A stretch of 64,000 nt of DNA from Rhodospirillaceae bacterium (GTDB taxonomy: Bacteria; Pseudomonadota; Alphaproteobacteria; UBA8366): positions 350,669 through 414,668 of the forward strand of contig PBKG01000006.1 of assembly GCA_002722095.1 (NCBI GenBank), read 5' to 3'. A model generated the notes under the pieces. That model ran no database searches. It was not told the origin of the DNA and was given only the letters and a program-made list of their open reading frames with translations. The position numbers and the translations under genes were made by a program. Of this stretch, positions 1 through 9,074 are shown piece by piece (positions within the stretch are counted from its first letter, which is position 1; every line of letters starts with the position of its first letter).

Positions 1-674
1 TTTCCGGACAGCCCGTCGCCCAGGTCCAATATCTCCTTAATTACCTCGGTCGCCTGCATTGTCCCCATTACACCGGCAACGGCGCCGAAAATGCCGGCCT
101 GTTCGCAACGCGGCACTGTGCCGGGCGCCGGCGGGCTTGGAAACAGGCAACGGTAGCAAGGATACTCGTCACCTTTTAGATATGGCTTGAAGGTGGACAG
201 TTGGCCCTCGAAACGGAGCAACGCCGCGGCGACCAGCGGCTTTTTCGCGAAAAAACACGCATCATTCAGCAAATATCGGGTGGTGAAATTATCCGACCCA
301 TCGACAACCAGGTCATAGCTTTCGATCAAGGTTAGGGCGTTTTCCGTTGTCAGCCTGGTTCGGTGCGCATTAACGGCGATTTCGGGGTTAAGTTCTGCCA
401 AACGGTCTGCCGCACTCACCACCTTGGCATCGCCGACGCCATCGTCGGAGTGAATAATTTGGCGCTGCAAATTGCTGATATCCACAGAATCGAAATCGAC
501 GATACCGAGCGTGCCGACACCCGCAGCGGCCAGATAGAGGAGCGCCGGCGAGCCGAGACCGCCGGCCCCCACCACCAGCACCTGGGCCGCCAGCAGTTTC
601 GCCTGGCCCTCTTCGCCCACTTCGTCGAGCACGATGTGGCGGGCATACCTTTGTTTTTGCGCGTCGTTCAACAT
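1..674 (-). CDS. moeB: Molybdopterin-synthase adenylyltransferase MoeB / ThiF-HesA family, 3' end cut by window edge
   Basis: Adenylates the C-terminal Gly-Gly of a ubiquitin-like sulfur carrier (MoaD or ThiS) for molybdenum cofactor or thiamine synthesis. About 224 residues lie in the window and the stop is beyond base 1. The start follows from the ThiF opening QRYARHIVLDEVGEEGQ. The ATP loop GAGGLGS is at residues 36-42, then IVDFDSVDISNLQRQ, DGSDNFTTRYLLND (catalytic Asp region) and a zinc-type CxxC in YPCYRC. The gene begins 12 bases after the cysK stop, so it is probably the last gene of the coaBC-dut-rrf2-cysK-moeB run; its position next to cysK suits a sulfur-transfer role. Whether a C-terminal rhodanese domain exists cannot be seen. 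MoeB and ThiF cannot be separated firmly from sequence alone. Confidence 0.88.
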   Translation of the reverse strand, partial: MLNDAQKQRYARHIVLDEVGEEGQAKLLAAQVLVVGAGGLGSPALLYLAAAGVGTLGIVDFDSVDISNLQRQIIHSDDGVGDAKVVSAADRLAELNPEIAVNAHRTRLTTENALTLIESYDLVVDGSDNFTTRYLLNDACFFAKKPLVAAALLRFEGQLSTFKPYLKGDEYPCYRCLFPSPPAPGTVPRCEQAGIFGAVAGVMGTMQATEVIKEILDLGDGLSG

Positions 675-686
675 TGGATGTCCACC

Positions 687-1658
687 TTAGAGTGCGTCGA
701 ACAGCGGTGTCGATAGATAGCGCTCGGCGAAGGAAGGCACGATCGTAACGATACGCTTCCCTGCCATTTCTGGGCGTGCCCCTATTTCAAGTGCGGCAGA
801 CAAGGCGGCGCCTGAGGAAATTCCCACCGGCAGTCCTTCGAGCTGCGCCGTCTTGCGCGCGGTGGCAAACGCGGATTCGTTGGCGATGGTCAGCACCTCG
901 TCGATCAACGAACGATCCAGGATCGGCGGCACGAAGCCCGCTCCGATGCCTTCGATCATATGACTGCCCGGCTCGCCACCCGACAAAACCGCACTGTCTT
1001 CCGGTTCCACAGCAATCATACGGATTGCGGGATTGCGTTTTTTCAGAACGCGACCGCAACCGGTCAAGGTGCCTCCGGTGCCCACACTGGACACCACTAC
1101 ATCGACAGTGCCGTCGGAATCCGTCCAGATTTCCTCCGCGGTCGTCTCCGCATGAATGTCCGGATTGGCGTTATTGTGAAATTGTTGGGGCATCACCGCG
1201 TTGGGCATACTCTCGACCAGCTCCTCCGCACGGCGAATAGCGCCGGCCATGCCTTGGCGAGCCGGCGTCAGTTCCAGTTCCGCCCCCAATAACTTCAACA
1301 TTTTGCGCCGTTCGTCCGATTGGGATTCGGGCATGGTCAGGATCAGTCGAATCCCTTTGGCCGCTGCCGCAAACGCCAGCGCGATCCCCGTATTGCCGGA
1401 AGTCGGTTCGACAATCACACTGTCTTTTTCTAGGCGGCCTGCAGATTCCAACGCGCCGATCATCGCAAGGCCTATTCGATCTTTGACCGAGCCCATTGGG
1501 TTGAAGAACTCGAGTTTGGCGAGAAGCTCCGCATCTAAGCCCGCATCTTCTGCCAAGCGGGACAATCGAACCAATGGCGTCGCGCCAATGGTCTCCAGAA
1601 TCGAGCTATAAATTCGACCGCGCGCGTGAAGTGCGGGCTGCCTGTTATTTTCCGACAT
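687..1658 (-). CDS. cysK: Cysteine synthase A (O-acetylserine sulfhydrylase)
   Basis: PLP enzyme that makes L-cysteine from O-acetylserine and sulfide in the cytoplasm. At 323 residues it is full length. The PLP lysine is K59 in NPMGSVKD, the substrate loop TSGNTG is at 86-91, the phosphate-binding GTGGT at 193-197, and the serine contacting the PLP ring nitrogen is in PVGISSGAAL near 282. It lies 99 bases downstream of the Rrf2 regulator gene, and that gap carries its own promoter-like elements and a perfect inverted repeat (see 1680-1728). Regulation by the neighbour is inferred. Confidence 0.95.
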   Translation of the reverse strand: MSENNRQPALHARGRIYSSILETIGATPLVRLSRLAEDAGLDAELLAKLEFFNPMGSVKDRIGLAMIGALESAGRLEKDSVIVEPTSGNTGIALAFAAAAKGIRLILTMPESQSDERRKMLKLLGAELELTPARQGMAGAIRRAEELVESMPNAVMPQQFHNNANPDIHAETTAEEIWTDSDGTVDVVVSSVGTGGTLTGCGRVLKKRNPAIRMIAVEPEDSAVLSGGEPGSHMIEGIGAGFVPPILDRSLIDEVLTIANESAFATARKTAQLEGLPVGISSGAALSAALEIGARPEMAGKRIVTIVPSFAERYLSTPLFDAL

Positions 1659-1679
1659 ATTACTGTGATTTATTATTTT

Positions 1680-1696
1680 TACGCTGTCATAGCGTA
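1680..1696. promoter_or_regulatory. Perfect inverted repeat TACGCT-5-AGCGTA, candidate Rrf2 operator
   Basis: Arms of 6 bases (1680-1685 and 1691-1696) separated by GTCAT. It lies 22-38 bases upstream of the cysK ATG and just downstream of the proposed -10 box, where a bound protein would block transcription. The Rrf2 gene directly upstream is the obvious candidate ligand; that link is inference. Confidence 0.5.
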
Positions 1697-1699
1697 TTT

Positions 1700-1728
1700 C
1701 TTATCGCGCGGCGGCAAAATGGGCGCAA
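1700..1728 (-). promoter_or_regulatory. Candidate sigma-70 promoter of cysK
   Basis: On the minus strand TTGCGC (bases 1723-1728) is followed after 17 bases by GATAAG (1700-1705). Spacing is ideal and the match to TTGACA/TATAAT is moderate. A start just below 1696 would fall in the inverted repeat at 1680-1696. Confidence 0.45.
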
Positions 1729-1757
1729 GGACGGAGTTCCGGTACGCAATCAACGGA

Positions 1758-2204
1758 TCAGATGGCAAAGTCCATCGGTACTTTGTTGGCTTGGTCAATG
1801 CCGGCATCGCGCGCCTGCAGACAAAGATCTTCGATGCTGATGGCATCCAGCCGTTTCAAGGAGTCTTCCTGCAAATCCTGCCAAATCGGTATCAGCACCT
1901 CGCGGCCCAAATCAGAACCGGCGGGGCTTTCCAGTAGCCCGCCATCCATTTCGCCGATCAGTCGAGCTATTTCACCGAGGAAGATGCGCCGACGTTCCCG
2001 CGCAAGCCGGTAACCACCGCGGGGGCCACGCACGCCGCGCAAGATTCCCGCGCGGACGAGATGCTGGAGAACCTGTTCCAAATAGCGCTTTGGAATTCCC
2101 TGGCGTTCGGCAATTTCGCTGCTCTGAACCGGACGGTCGGCGGCGTTATAGGCGATGTCCAAGACCGCCTCGATCGCGAACATCAATTTGCGTGTGAGTC
2201 GCAC
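1758..2204 (-). CDS. Rrf2-family transcriptional regulator, Fe-S-less (CymR-like) type
   Basis: Winged-helix regulator of the Rrf2 family, 148 residues from a GTG start that gives the family opening MRLTRKLMFAIEAVLDIAY; an upstream TTG at 2234 inside dut is possible but less likely. The recognition helix region reads SSEIAERQGIPKRYLEQVLQ and the wing GVRGPRGGYRLAR. IscR, NsrR and RirA have three clustered cysteines; here only one is visible (EDLCLQA), so no Fe-S cluster is expected. The gene sits between dut and cysK. In Bacillus the cluster-less Rrf2 protein CymR controls cysteine metabolism together with CysK, so a cysteine-responsive role is plausible but unproven here. Confidence 0.85.
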   Translation of the reverse strand: MRLTRKLMFAIEAVLDIAYNAADRPVQSSEIAERQGIPKRYLEQVLQHLVRAGILRGVRGPRGGYRLARERRRIFLGEIARLIGEMDGGLLESPAGSDLGREVLIPIWQDLQEDSLKRLDAISIEDLCLQARDAGIDQANKVPMDFAI

Positions 2205-2208
2205 AGCC

Positions 2209-2664
2209 TCAGGTTCCGGTCCCAGTCGAACCAAACCCGCCGGCGCCGCGGACCGTTTCGGGTAATTCTTCGACTTCGTCCCATTCGAGCTGGGTCACCG
2301 GTGCGATAATCATCTGCGCAATGCGCATGCCCCGCTCAATGGCAAAGGCGTCGTTACCATGATTGATCAGAATAACGCCTATCTCGCCTCGGTAATCCGC
2401 ATCAATCGTACCCGGGGAATTGAGCACGGTTACACCGTTTTTATAGGCAAGACCCGAGCGCGGGCGAACCTGCGCTTCGTAGCCACTGGGGAGCGCGATC
2501 GCGAGCCCGCTTGGCACCAACGTCCGCTCGCCAGGCGCAAGTATCAGCACGTCATCAATGGCCGGCAACAGGTCAAGGCCGGCGCTGTCCGCAGTGGCAT
2601 ATTCCGGCAACGGAAGGTCGGCGCCATGAGGAAGGCGCGTTATGGCGACGGTAAGGCGGCTCAT
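2209..2664 (-). CDS. dut: dUTP diphosphatase
   Basis: Hydrolyses dUTP to dUMP and pyrophosphate, keeping uracil out of DNA and supplying thymidylate synthesis. The ATG at 2664 overlaps the coaBC stop as ATGA and gives 151 residues, the usual length for the trimeric enzyme; a frame extending to 2736 only adds non-family residues. Motifs in order: [34 protein letters not shown] with the catalytic Asp, RIAQMIIAP, and the C-terminal lid [10 protein letters not shown]. Coupling of coaBC and dut is common in Proteobacteria. Confidence 0.95.
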   Translation of the reverse strand: MSRLTVAITRLPHGADLPLPEYATADSAGLDLLPAIDDVLILAPGERTLVPSGLAIALPSGYEAQVRPRSGLAYKNGVTVLNSPGTIDADYRGEIGVILINHGNDAFAIERGMRIAQMIIAPVTQLEWDEVEELPETVRGAGGFGSTGTGT

Positions 2665-3875
2665 GCGGCTTCGAAATATTCGGCGACGCGACCGGCCAAT
2701 TGCCTTGCGGCAGCGGTTTTGCTCATCCGGTCCCATTTCTCAACGCCAGTTGCCTGAACCAGATGGAGGGCGTTGTCGTCTCCGCCAAAAGTCCCACTTT
2801 CGGCCGAAACGTCGTTGGCCAAAATCCAATCACAGCCCTTTCGCTCACGCTTTTCGACCGCATTGGCAACGACATTTTCCGTTTCGGCGGCGAATCCGAC
2901 CACCAAGGACGGACGTTTATTGTCGTCGCGTCTCGCGAGCGTCGCCAAAATATCCGGATTTTCGGTGAGCGAAAGTGAGGACGGCGACGAGCCGGTTTTC
3001 TTTATTTTCTGATCCGCGAGATCTGCCACGCGCCAATCGGCAACTGCCGCGGCACAGACCGCTATATCTACAGGTAGCGTCGCTTCGCAGGCTTGCATCA
3101 TTTCCAGCGCCGACGTCACATGAATGGTTTCGAGCCCTTGCGGGTCGGGCAACGAAACGGGCCCTGAAACAAGCGTGGTTTCGGCCCCCAAGGCAGCTAA
3201 CGCAACGGCGACCGCATGCCCCTGCTTACCCGAGGAGTGATTAGCAATATAGCGGACCGGATCGATAGGCTCATGGGTAGGGCCGCTTGTGACCAGTGCC
3301 CGGCGCCCCAAAAGAGGCAACACCCGACCACCGCCGCCAAAAAATCCCTCTACAGCGGCTACAATTTCTTCGACATCGGCCATTCGGCCTTCGCCGAATT
3401 CGCCGCAAGCCATCGGTCCTTCCACGGGACCCACTTGCAAAACGCCGCGCGCGGCGAGTGTCTCCAAATTGGCTTGGGTTGCCGCATGTTCCCACATACG
3501 AACATTCATCGCAGGCGCGACCATCACAGGCTTGTCGGTCGCCAACAGCGCGGTCGTCGCCAAATCGTCGGCAATACCGGATGCCATCTTTGCCATGATA
3601 TTTGCCGTCGCCGGCACCACCAGCAATAGGTCCGCATCTCTGGATAGCTGGATATGCCCCATCTCCGCTTCATCGGTGAGCGAAAACAAGTCGCCATAGA
3701 CTTTGTCTTCGGAAAGCGCAGAAAGCGAAAGCGGGGTGACAAACTCCGCACCGCTCGCAGTCAGAACACACCTGACCCTGTAGCCGCGCTCGCGCAAACG
3801 GCGGATCAAATCGAGGCTCTTATAAGCCGCGATGCCGCCTGAAATGATCAGGAGTATGCGTTTGTTCGATTCCAC
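2661..3875 (-). CDS. coaBC: Bifunctional phosphopantothenoylcysteine decarboxylase / phosphopantothenate-cysteine ligase
   Basis: Two consecutive steps of coenzyme A synthesis: CTP-dependent joining of cysteine to phosphopantothenate, then FMN-dependent decarboxylation. At 404 residues the length is typical. The N-terminal CoaC half opens [20 protein letters not shown] and carries [10 protein letters not shown] and the substrate-clamp cysteine in [13 protein letters not shown]. The CoaB half begins near [17 protein letters not shown], with NHSSGKQG and KIKKTG. It uses cysteine, the product of cysK three genes downstream, which fits the grouping. The 250-base AT-rich gap upstream should hold its promoter. 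Confidence 0.95.
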   Translation of the reverse strand: MESNKRILLIISGGIAAYKSLDLIRRLRERGYRVRCVLTASGAEFVTPLSLSALSEDKVYGDLFSLTDEAEMGHIQLSRDADLLLVVPATANIMAKMASGIADDLATTALLATDKPVMVAPAMNVRMWEHAATQANLETLAARGVLQVGPVEGPMACGEFGEGRMADVEEIVAAVEGFFGGGGRVLPLLGRRALVTSGPTHEPIDPVRYIANHSSGKQGHAVAVALAALGAETTLVSGPVSLPDPQGLETIHVTSALEMMQACEATLPVDIAVCAAAVADWRVADLADQKIKKTGSSPSSLSLTENPDILATLARRDDNKRPSLVVGFAAETENVVANAVEKRERKGCDWILANDVSAESGTFGGDDNALHLVQATGVEKWDRMSKTAAARQLAGRVAEYFEAA

Positions 3876-4030
3876 CTGGTGCTCACTCGTTAGCTATTTG
3901 ATTGATTTAATTTACAGTGTTCGAGTGTGATTGGACACTACCTTGTCACCTTTGAAGGCGCAAGCAATTCGGCCAGTCCCATTATTGGCGAGTATGAGAA
4001 AATAATGATTAGCTTTCCGGAATATAAACA

Positions 4031-4044
4031 TCTGCATATGCAGA
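4031..4044. repeat. 14-base perfect palindrome in AT-rich gap upstream of coaBC
   Basis: TCTGCATATGCAGA reads the same on both strands. It sits about 155 bases before the coaBC start, inside a 250-base gap (3876-4125) that is clearly more AT-rich than its surroundings and holds no credible gene. It could be an operator, or chance. Confidence 0.35.
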
Positions 4045-4125
4045 CAATAGAGATTCTATTATTCAAATGCTGCTATTATTTATTACATATTATCAATAAA
4101 TATTTACTCAATAGGATTTTGTAAT

Positions 4126-5658
4126 TTAAAGTATGAAGTAACCAATCGAGATTCCTATAATTATACTTAGTAGCACGATCACCGCGCTGTTCGCCGATGG
4201 CGGGCTAAAGATAGACTGCCAAATCCGGTTTTTTTCATGAGCGTCACCGTTTTTTTCCGCCAATCGTTGCAACAATTCGTCCGCCTGTGCCGCCAACCTT
4301 GGCAAACGTCTAGCGAGCGAGGTTAGGCTATCGATTCCCTCGATTATGCGGGCTTCCGGGCCTCGATAACGGCGCATCCAAGCTTCTATCAGAGGCCTTG
4401 CCAGCATCCACATGTTCGAGTTGGGGTCGAGCTTTCGCCCCACCCCTTCCGCAACCAACATTGTTTTTTGCAATAACAGCAATTGCGGCTGCACTTCCAT
4501 GCGGAAGGATTCCGCGGTTTTGAAAAGCTGCGCCAAAAGTCGCGCAATAGAGACTTCGTGCAATGGCCGGTCGAAAATCGGTTCGGAAACGGAACGAAGT
4601 GATAGTGCAAACGCATCCCGCGACTGGTTTGCCGGAACGAGCCCTGCATCAAAGTGGATGTCGGCGACCTTTTTATAGTCCCGCTCCAGGAATGCCATAA
4701 GCATGTCGGCCAAATAATATCGCGTCGACCGATCGAGACGGCCCATAATACCGAAGTCCACGGGCATCAAAGTTCCATCCTCGGTTACGAACATATTGCC
4801 GGGATGCATGTCGGCGTGAAAAAAACCGTCGCGAAATACCTGTTGAAAGAAGGCTCCAGCGGAGTTTTTAAGGATTTCCCTGCGATCCAGCCCCGTTTTA
4901 TCGATTTTTCCCACATCGTCGATGCGAATGCCGTTGATCCGCTCCAGCGTCAGAACCCGTTCGCCGGTACGCGCCCAATCAACTTTCGGCACTTTGAAGT
5001 TCGTATCCTTTTCGGTCGTTGCGGCTAACTCCGACGCCGCAGCCGCCTCCAACCGCAAGTCCAATTCGGTGCGAACGATCTCTTCGAAGCGGGCAACAAC
5101 CGCGCGCGGCTTGAACCGCGCGAAACTCGGAACCAGCAATTCGACCGCCTTCGCCAACCAGATGAAAAGTTCCAGATCTTTGGCAAAAGCGGCTTCTATA
5201 TCCGGGCGCAATATCTTGACCGCAACCGCTTCTCCATCGATGGTTTCCGCAAGATGTACTTGCGCGATCGATGCTGCAGCGATCGGTTCGGAATCGAAAC
5301 TATTATATATATCACTGATTTTACTGTCTAATTCAGATTCTACCGTGGCGATCGCCTCGCTGCTTTCGAAGGCGGGCATCTGGTCCTGCAACAAGGCCAA
5401 GTCGTCGGCCGCCTGCTCTCCGATCAGATCCGACCGTACCGCCAGCGATTGCCCGAATTTGACGAAGCTCGGTCCCAGTTCCTGCAGTGCGCCCGCCAAC
5501 CGAACGCCAAGTCCTCCAACATCGTTTTGACGTCGAAATATCGAATATACAATCCGAATTGCGAATGCTTGCCCGTCGGGCTTGGGCAGTACGTCGTGAC
5601 GACCGAGGACCCGCAAAATTCGGAGCAGTCGAAAGCTATTGACGAGAGAGCGTCGCAT
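4126..5658 (-). CDS. ubiB: Ubiquinone biosynthesis kinase-like protein UbiB (ABC1/ADCK family)
   Basis: Atypical protein-kinase-like ATPase needed for ubiquinone synthesis, anchored in the inner membrane. 510 residues, family size. Signatures: KFGQSLAVRSDLIG (the KxGQ motif that replaces normal kinase features), the nucleotide lysine in AVKILRPD, the catalytic-loop region HADMHPGNMF and the metal site PVDFGIMGR. A hydrophobic C-terminal segment (VIVLLSIIIGISIGYFIL) is the predicted membrane anchor. It follows ubiE by 14 bases, and the two probably form one transcript for the quinone pathway. Confidence 0.94.
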   Translation of the reverse strand: MRRSLVNSFRLLRILRVLGRHDVLPKPDGQAFAIRIVYSIFRRQNDVGGLGVRLAGALQELGPSFVKFGQSLAVRSDLIGEQAADDLALLQDQMPAFESSEAIATVESELDSKISDIYNSFDSEPIAAASIAQVHLAETIDGEAVAVKILRPDIEAAFAKDLELFIWLAKAVELLVPSFARFKPRAVVARFEEIVRTELDLRLEAAAASELAATTEKDTNFKVPKVDWARTGERVLTLERINGIRIDDVGKIDKTGLDRREILKNSAGAFFQQVFRDGFFHADMHPGNMFVTEDGTLMPVDFGIMGRLDRSTRYYLADMLMAFLERDYKKVADIHFDAGLVPANQSRDAFALSLRSVSEPIFDRPLHEVSIARLLAQLFKTAESFRMEVQPQLLLLQKTMLVAEGVGRKLDPNSNMWMLARPLIEAWMRRYRGPEARIIEGIDSLTSLARRLPRLAAQADELLQRLAEKNGDAHEKNRIWQSIFSPPSANSAVIVLLSIIIGISIGYFIL

Positions 5659-5672
5659 GGGCGAAATCGGCG

Positions 5673-6416
5673 CTAAATACGCCAGCCGGAATGGAGCGCG
5701 ACCACGCCGCCGGTCAAATCACGCCAAGCAACCTGATCGAACCCGGCGTCGCGGATCATAGCCGCCAATTCCGATTGCGGCGGGAAACGGCGGATACTCT
5801 CTGCAAGATAGCGGTAGGACTCCGCATCTTTTGCCACCCACCGACCAAGCAACGGCAATACCTGAAACGAATAACGCTCATAAAGCCCAGCCAACCAGGG
5901 CAAGGTTACATGGCTGAATTCCAGACACAAAAATCGTCCGCCCGGTTTCAGCACCCGTCGCGCTTCCGCAAGTGCGATCTCGGGATGGGTAATGTTTCTA
6001 AGGCCGAAAGCAATCGTGTAGGCATCTACCGACCTGTCGGCGACCGGCAGAGCCTCGCCATCGCCGACACACCAGTCGAGTCCGGTCAATTGGTTTCGAT
6101 CGATCGAACGGTCTCGGCCATGGCTCAGCATTTGTTCGTTGATGTCGCAAATCGTGACCGGCCCACCGCCGGACGCACGATATCGGAACGCGATATCCCC
6201 GGTACCCCCCGCTACGTCCAACAGATGCATCGAGGATGTGGGACGCAACCAATCGATCAGTGCGGCCTTCCAGAGCCGATGTATGCCACCGGACATCAAA
6301 TCATTCATGAGATCGTAGCGCGGCGCCACCGAATCGAACACCGAGCGGACCATGCGGCTTTTCTCGCCGACGCCCACGTCACGAAAACCAAAATGGGTTT
6401 GTTCTTCAGTGCTCAT
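5673..6416 (-). CDS. ubiE: Ubiquinone/menaquinone C-methyltransferase UbiE
   Basis: SAM-dependent methyltransferase that adds the ring methyl group at C5 of the ubiquinone precursor (UbiE/COQ5 family). The start at 6416 gives MSTEEQTHFGFRDVG, the usual opening, and 247 residues; a longer reading from 6506 would overlap the divergent mutM start codon. Motifs: FDSVAPRYDLMNDLMSGG, SAM-binding DVAGGTGDIAFR, and GLRNITHPEIALAEARRVLKPGGR near the end of the Rossmann fold. The 88 bases up to mutM must carry promoters for both directions. Confidence 0.94.
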   Translation of the reverse strand: MSTEEQTHFGFRDVGVGEKSRMVRSVFDSVAPRYDLMNDLMSGGIHRLWKAALIDWLRPTSSMHLLDVAGGTGDIAFRYRASGGGPVTICDINEQMLSHGRDRSIDRNQLTGLDWCVGDGEALPVADRSVDAYTIAFGLRNITHPEIALAEARRVLKPGGRFLCLEFSHVTLPWLAGLYERYSFQVLPLLGRWVAKDAESYRYLAESIRRFPPQSELAAMIRDAGFDQVAWRDLTGGVVALHSGWRI

Positions 6417-6504
6417 GCTGCTCGTGTGCAAACTATTTTCGCTCGGAATACCCACCATGAGCGGACGATAGCGCACCGCCTCGGGCTTTGCTAGAACAGC
6501 GCAC

Positions 6505-7359
6505 ATGCCTGAATTGCCCGAAGTGGAAACCGTTTGCGCTGGCTTACGCCCAGCACTCGAAGGGCAGCGCCTTGAAAATGTTATTCAACGGCGTCCCGAC
6601 TTACGATTTCCCTTTCCCGATAACTTCACCACCGACCTGACAGGCCGGCGCGTACAGTCGGTAAGGCGCCGGGCGAAATTCATCCTGATTCATCTGGACG
6701 GCGGATTAGTTCTGATGATTCATCTCGGCATGTCGGGGCGGATGATTTTGTTTCCCGCAAACCCTCCTCCCCCAGGACGCCACGATCATGTTGAATTCCT
6801 GGCCGAAAACGGGACCACAATCAGGTTTTCCGACGTCAGGCGATTTGGGTTTATGGATTTGATTCCGATTGAAAATTTGGATAGCCACCCCATGTTAAGA
6901 GAGTTGGGGCCCGAACCACTGTCCGAAGAGTTCAATGTCGAGATGCTGAACGACAAACTCCATGGGCGGCGAACCCCGATCAAAGCCGCTCTTTTAGACC
7001 AAAAAGTCGTTGCCGGACTCGGCAATATCTATGTTTGCGAAGCGCTATTTAAGTCCGGAATTTCGCCACGACGCCTCGCACGTTCGATTCCTGGCAAGCG
7101 ATGCGAACGATTGGTACCGGCAATCAAAGACGTGTTGCGCGACGCTATCGCGGCCGGCGGATCCAGCCTCAGGGATTTCGTGGGAACCGACGGTGAATTA
7201 GGCTATTTCCAAACCCAATGGTCGGTTTACGGAAGAGAGGGCGAGGAATGCCGAACTCCGCTGCCGGAACCCGGCAGCAATCGGACGTGTCCGGGTCCTA
7301 TAAAACGTATCGTTCAGTCTGGACGGTCGACCTTCTATTGCGCAAAGTGCCAACGGTGA
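6505..7359 (+). CDS. mutM: Formamidopyrimidine-DNA glycosylase
   Basis: Base-excision repair enzyme removing 8-oxoguanine and formamidopyrimidines, with AP-lyase activity. 284 residues. The N-terminal catalytic PELPEVE is intact (P2 nucleophile, E3) and the catalytic lysine lies in [11 protein letters not shown]. The helix-two-turn-helix contains [17 protein letters not shown]. The C-terminal zinc finger ends [12 protein letters not shown] as usual, but its first cysteine pair is C-x12-C ([14 protein letters not shown]) rather than the common short spacing. It is divergent from ubiE, and the small exported-protein gene begins 3 bases after its stop. Confidence 0.94.
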   Translation: MPELPEVETVCAGLRPALEGQRLENVIQRRPDLRFPFPDNFTTDLTGRRVQSVRRRAKFILIHLDGGLVLMIHLGMSGRMILFPANPPPPGRHDHVEFLAENGTTIRFSDVRRFGFMDLIPIENLDSHPMLRELGPEPLSEEFNVEMLNDKLHGRRTPIKAALLDQKVVAGLGNIYVCEALFKSGISPRRLARSIPGKRCERLVPAIKDVLRDAIAAGGSSLRDFVGTDGELGYFQTQWSVYGREGEECRTPLPEPGSNRTCPGPIKRIVQSGRSTFYCAKCQR

Positions 7360-7362
7360 AGT

Positions 7363-7731
7363 ATGACGATACCTATGCGAAACACTATTAGGATTTTCGG
7401 AGCGTTTTTGCTGGTGTTCGGGTTCGGCACTCTGGCAAATGCAGGCGAATTTCTGAACGGCTTCGACGACGTGCCCGTGATGCGGGGGCTGTCACCGGTC
7501 CAGAACAAGGATCTTGTCTTCGACACTCCGGGGGGCCGGATTGTCGAAGGGACTGTCGCGGGCAGCGTTACACGCTCGGCGGTTCGCCGCTTCTACCGCT
7601 CAACATTGCCACAGCTCGGCTGGGAACGGCTCAGTGATCAGGAGTTTAGCCGCGAAGGTGAAAAGCTGCGCATTGGTTATTCCGGTCAGGACGGAAATCT
7701 CGTAGTGCGATTTACGCTGACTCCTAAATAA
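7363..7731 (+). CDS. Small exported protein of unknown function
   Basis: 122 residues. An N-terminal signal peptide is visible: basic start MRNTIR, hydrophobic core FGAFLLVFGFGTLA, and cleavage probably after ANA. The mature protein of about 95 residues contains FDDVPVMRGLSPV and a C-terminal half (AVRRFYRSTLPQLGWERL) resembling small periplasmic proteins encoded near mutM in related bacteria; no catalytic motif is seen. The start lies 3 bases after the mutM stop, so the two are co-transcribed. A start 12 bases downstream would also give a good signal peptide. Function not recognised. Confidence 0.75.
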   Translation: MTIPMRNTIRIFGAFLLVFGFGTLANAGEFLNGFDDVPVMRGLSPVQNKDLVFDTPGGRIVEGTVAGSVTRSAVRRFYRSTLPQLGWERLSDQEFSREGEKLRIGYSGQDGNLVVRFTLTPK

Positions 7732-7857
7732 GTAATTTTTAAATTTTCGCACCGTGGAACAGAATCCTCGCTGCTATATCAATAGGAATTTCAAATTTTC
7801 GAGTTCGGATGCCGCCGGCACTCGCAAACCCATAGCGCCACAAGGGAACCGAAATAC

Positions 7858-8634
7858 ATGTCTTACCAATACCTGATCACCGAATCCCGGGGCCCGGTCG
7901 GGCTGATCACGCTGAACCGGCCTAAAGTCTTGAACGCGCTTTGCGCAGACCTAATAGCTGAACTCGTCGACGCGCTTGACGAATTTGAAGATGACGAGGC
8001 CATTCGCGCAATGGTGCTAACAGGCAACGAAAAGGCTTTTGCCGCCGGTGCGGACATCAAGGAGATGCAAAGCAAAAGCTATATGGACGTCTATCTTGGC
8101 GATTTCATCACCAAGGGCTGGGAACGGGTCGCGACGTGCCGCAAACCGATTGTTGCCGCCGTTTCGGGCTATGCGCTTGGGGGCGGCTGCGAGCTTGCCA
8201 TGATGTGCGATTTCATCCTTGCCGATAAAAGCGCCAAATTCGGCCAGCCGGAGATCACCATCGGCGCCATTCCCGGTGCCGGAGGGACGCAACGGCTGGT
8301 GCGCGCGGTTGGAAAAGCGAAAGCCATGGATATGTGCCTGACCGGCCGCATGATGGACGCGGACGAAGCCGAGCGTTCGGGACTGGTCAGCCGCATTGTG
8401 GATTCCGGCAAATTGCTGGATGAAGCGATCGAGACTGCCGATAAAATCGCCTCAATGTCGCTGCCGATTACCATGATGGCAAAGGAATCGGTCAACCGTG
8501 CATTCGAAACTACCCTCGCCGAGGGACTTTTGTTCGAACGCCGCACGTTCCACTCGTTGTTTGCCACCGAAGATCAAAAAGAGGGAATGGCCGCATTCGT
8601 GGAAAAGCGCAAACCCGACTTCAAACATCGCTAA
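7858..8634 (+). CDS. Enoyl-CoA hydratase (crotonase family)
   Basis: Hydrates trans-2-enoyl-CoA to 3-hydroxyacyl-CoA, most likely in fatty-acid beta-oxidation. 258 residues, the standard short-chain crotonase length. Oxyanion-hole segments [11 protein letters not shown] and [15 protein letters not shown] are intact. The two acidic residues expected for hydratase chemistry are present, one in GGGCELAMM and one in FGQPEITIG. The C-terminal helix holds [27 protein letters not shown] in two overlapping family blocks. The 126-base gap before it and its own leader suggest a separate transcript. Exact chain-length preference cannot be read from the sequence. Confidence 0.93.
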   Translation: MSYQYLITESRGPVGLITLNRPKVLNALCADLIAELVDALDEFEDDEAIRAMVLTGNEKAFAAGADIKEMQSKSYMDVYLGDFITKGWERVATCRKPIVAAVSGYALGGGCELAMMCDFILADKSAKFGQPEITIGAIPGAGGTQRLVRAVGKAKAMDMCLTGRMMDADEAERSGLVSRIVDSGKLLDEAIETADKIASMSLPITMMAKESVNRAFETTLAEGLLFERRTFHSLFATEDQKEGMAAFVEKRKPDFKHR

Positions 8635-8688
8635 TCGCAACCGGTATCCTTGGCGCAAGTTATGGGAGTCGCATCCCTCTCGAAGCGC

Positions 8689-8717
8689 TTGACGGCACCC
8701 GGACAGCGGTCTATAAG
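8689..8717 (+). promoter_or_regulatory. Strong sigma-70 promoter of rpsT
   Basis: TTGACG (8689-8694), 17-base spacer, TATAAG (8712-8717). Transcription would start near 8724, about 40 bases before the rpsT ATG. This is the best promoter match seen in the window and suits a highly expressed ribosomal protein. Confidence 0.7.
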
Positions 8718-8764
8718 CCGCTGCCCATAATGGTAAATTTCGTAATCAGGACTTAGGTCTCGTC

Positions 8765-9028
8765 ATGGCCCATACCGTCTCCGCACGCAAACGCGTGCGC
8801 CAAGCCGAACGCCGCAATCAACGCAATCGTGCGCGGGTGAGTCGTATCCGAACCCATCTTCGAAAGGTCGAAGAAGCCATCGACAGTGGCGACAAAGACG
8901 CGGCAGCGGCAGCATTCAAGGCAGCGATGCCCGAACTTCATCGCGGCGTCAGCAAGGGTGTGCTTAGAAAGAATACGGTCTCGCGAAAGCTCTCGAGACT
9001 CAACAAACGCATCCGCGCCCTCGCCTAA
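8765..9028 (+). CDS. rpsT: 30S ribosomal protein S20
   Basis: Primary 16S rRNA-binding protein of the small subunit. 87 residues, rich in Lys and Arg, opening [33 protein letters not shown] in the conserved family manner, ending [18 protein letters not shown]. It lies directly upstream of dnaA, as in many alphaproteobacteria, with its own strong promoter. An inverted repeat (9075-9101) follows at about 50 bases. Confidence 0.97.
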   Translation: MAHTVSARKRVRQAERRNQRNRARVSRIRTHLRKVEEAIDSGDKDAAAAAFKAAMPELHRGVSKGVLRKNTVSRKLSRLNKRIRALA

Positions 9029-9074
9029 GACGACTTTCAAATTTTGTAATTTCCAACACCGAGTCGCGGCCACT

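Noticed and set aside
3927..4124. Possible small membrane protein of 65 residues in the coaBC upstream gap
   Set aside because: No ribosome-binding site, no clear topology, and AT-rich intergenic composition explains the hydrophobic codons.
5691..6494. Open frame of 267 codons on the plus strand
   Set aside because: Antisense to ubiE, which is clearly the real gene.
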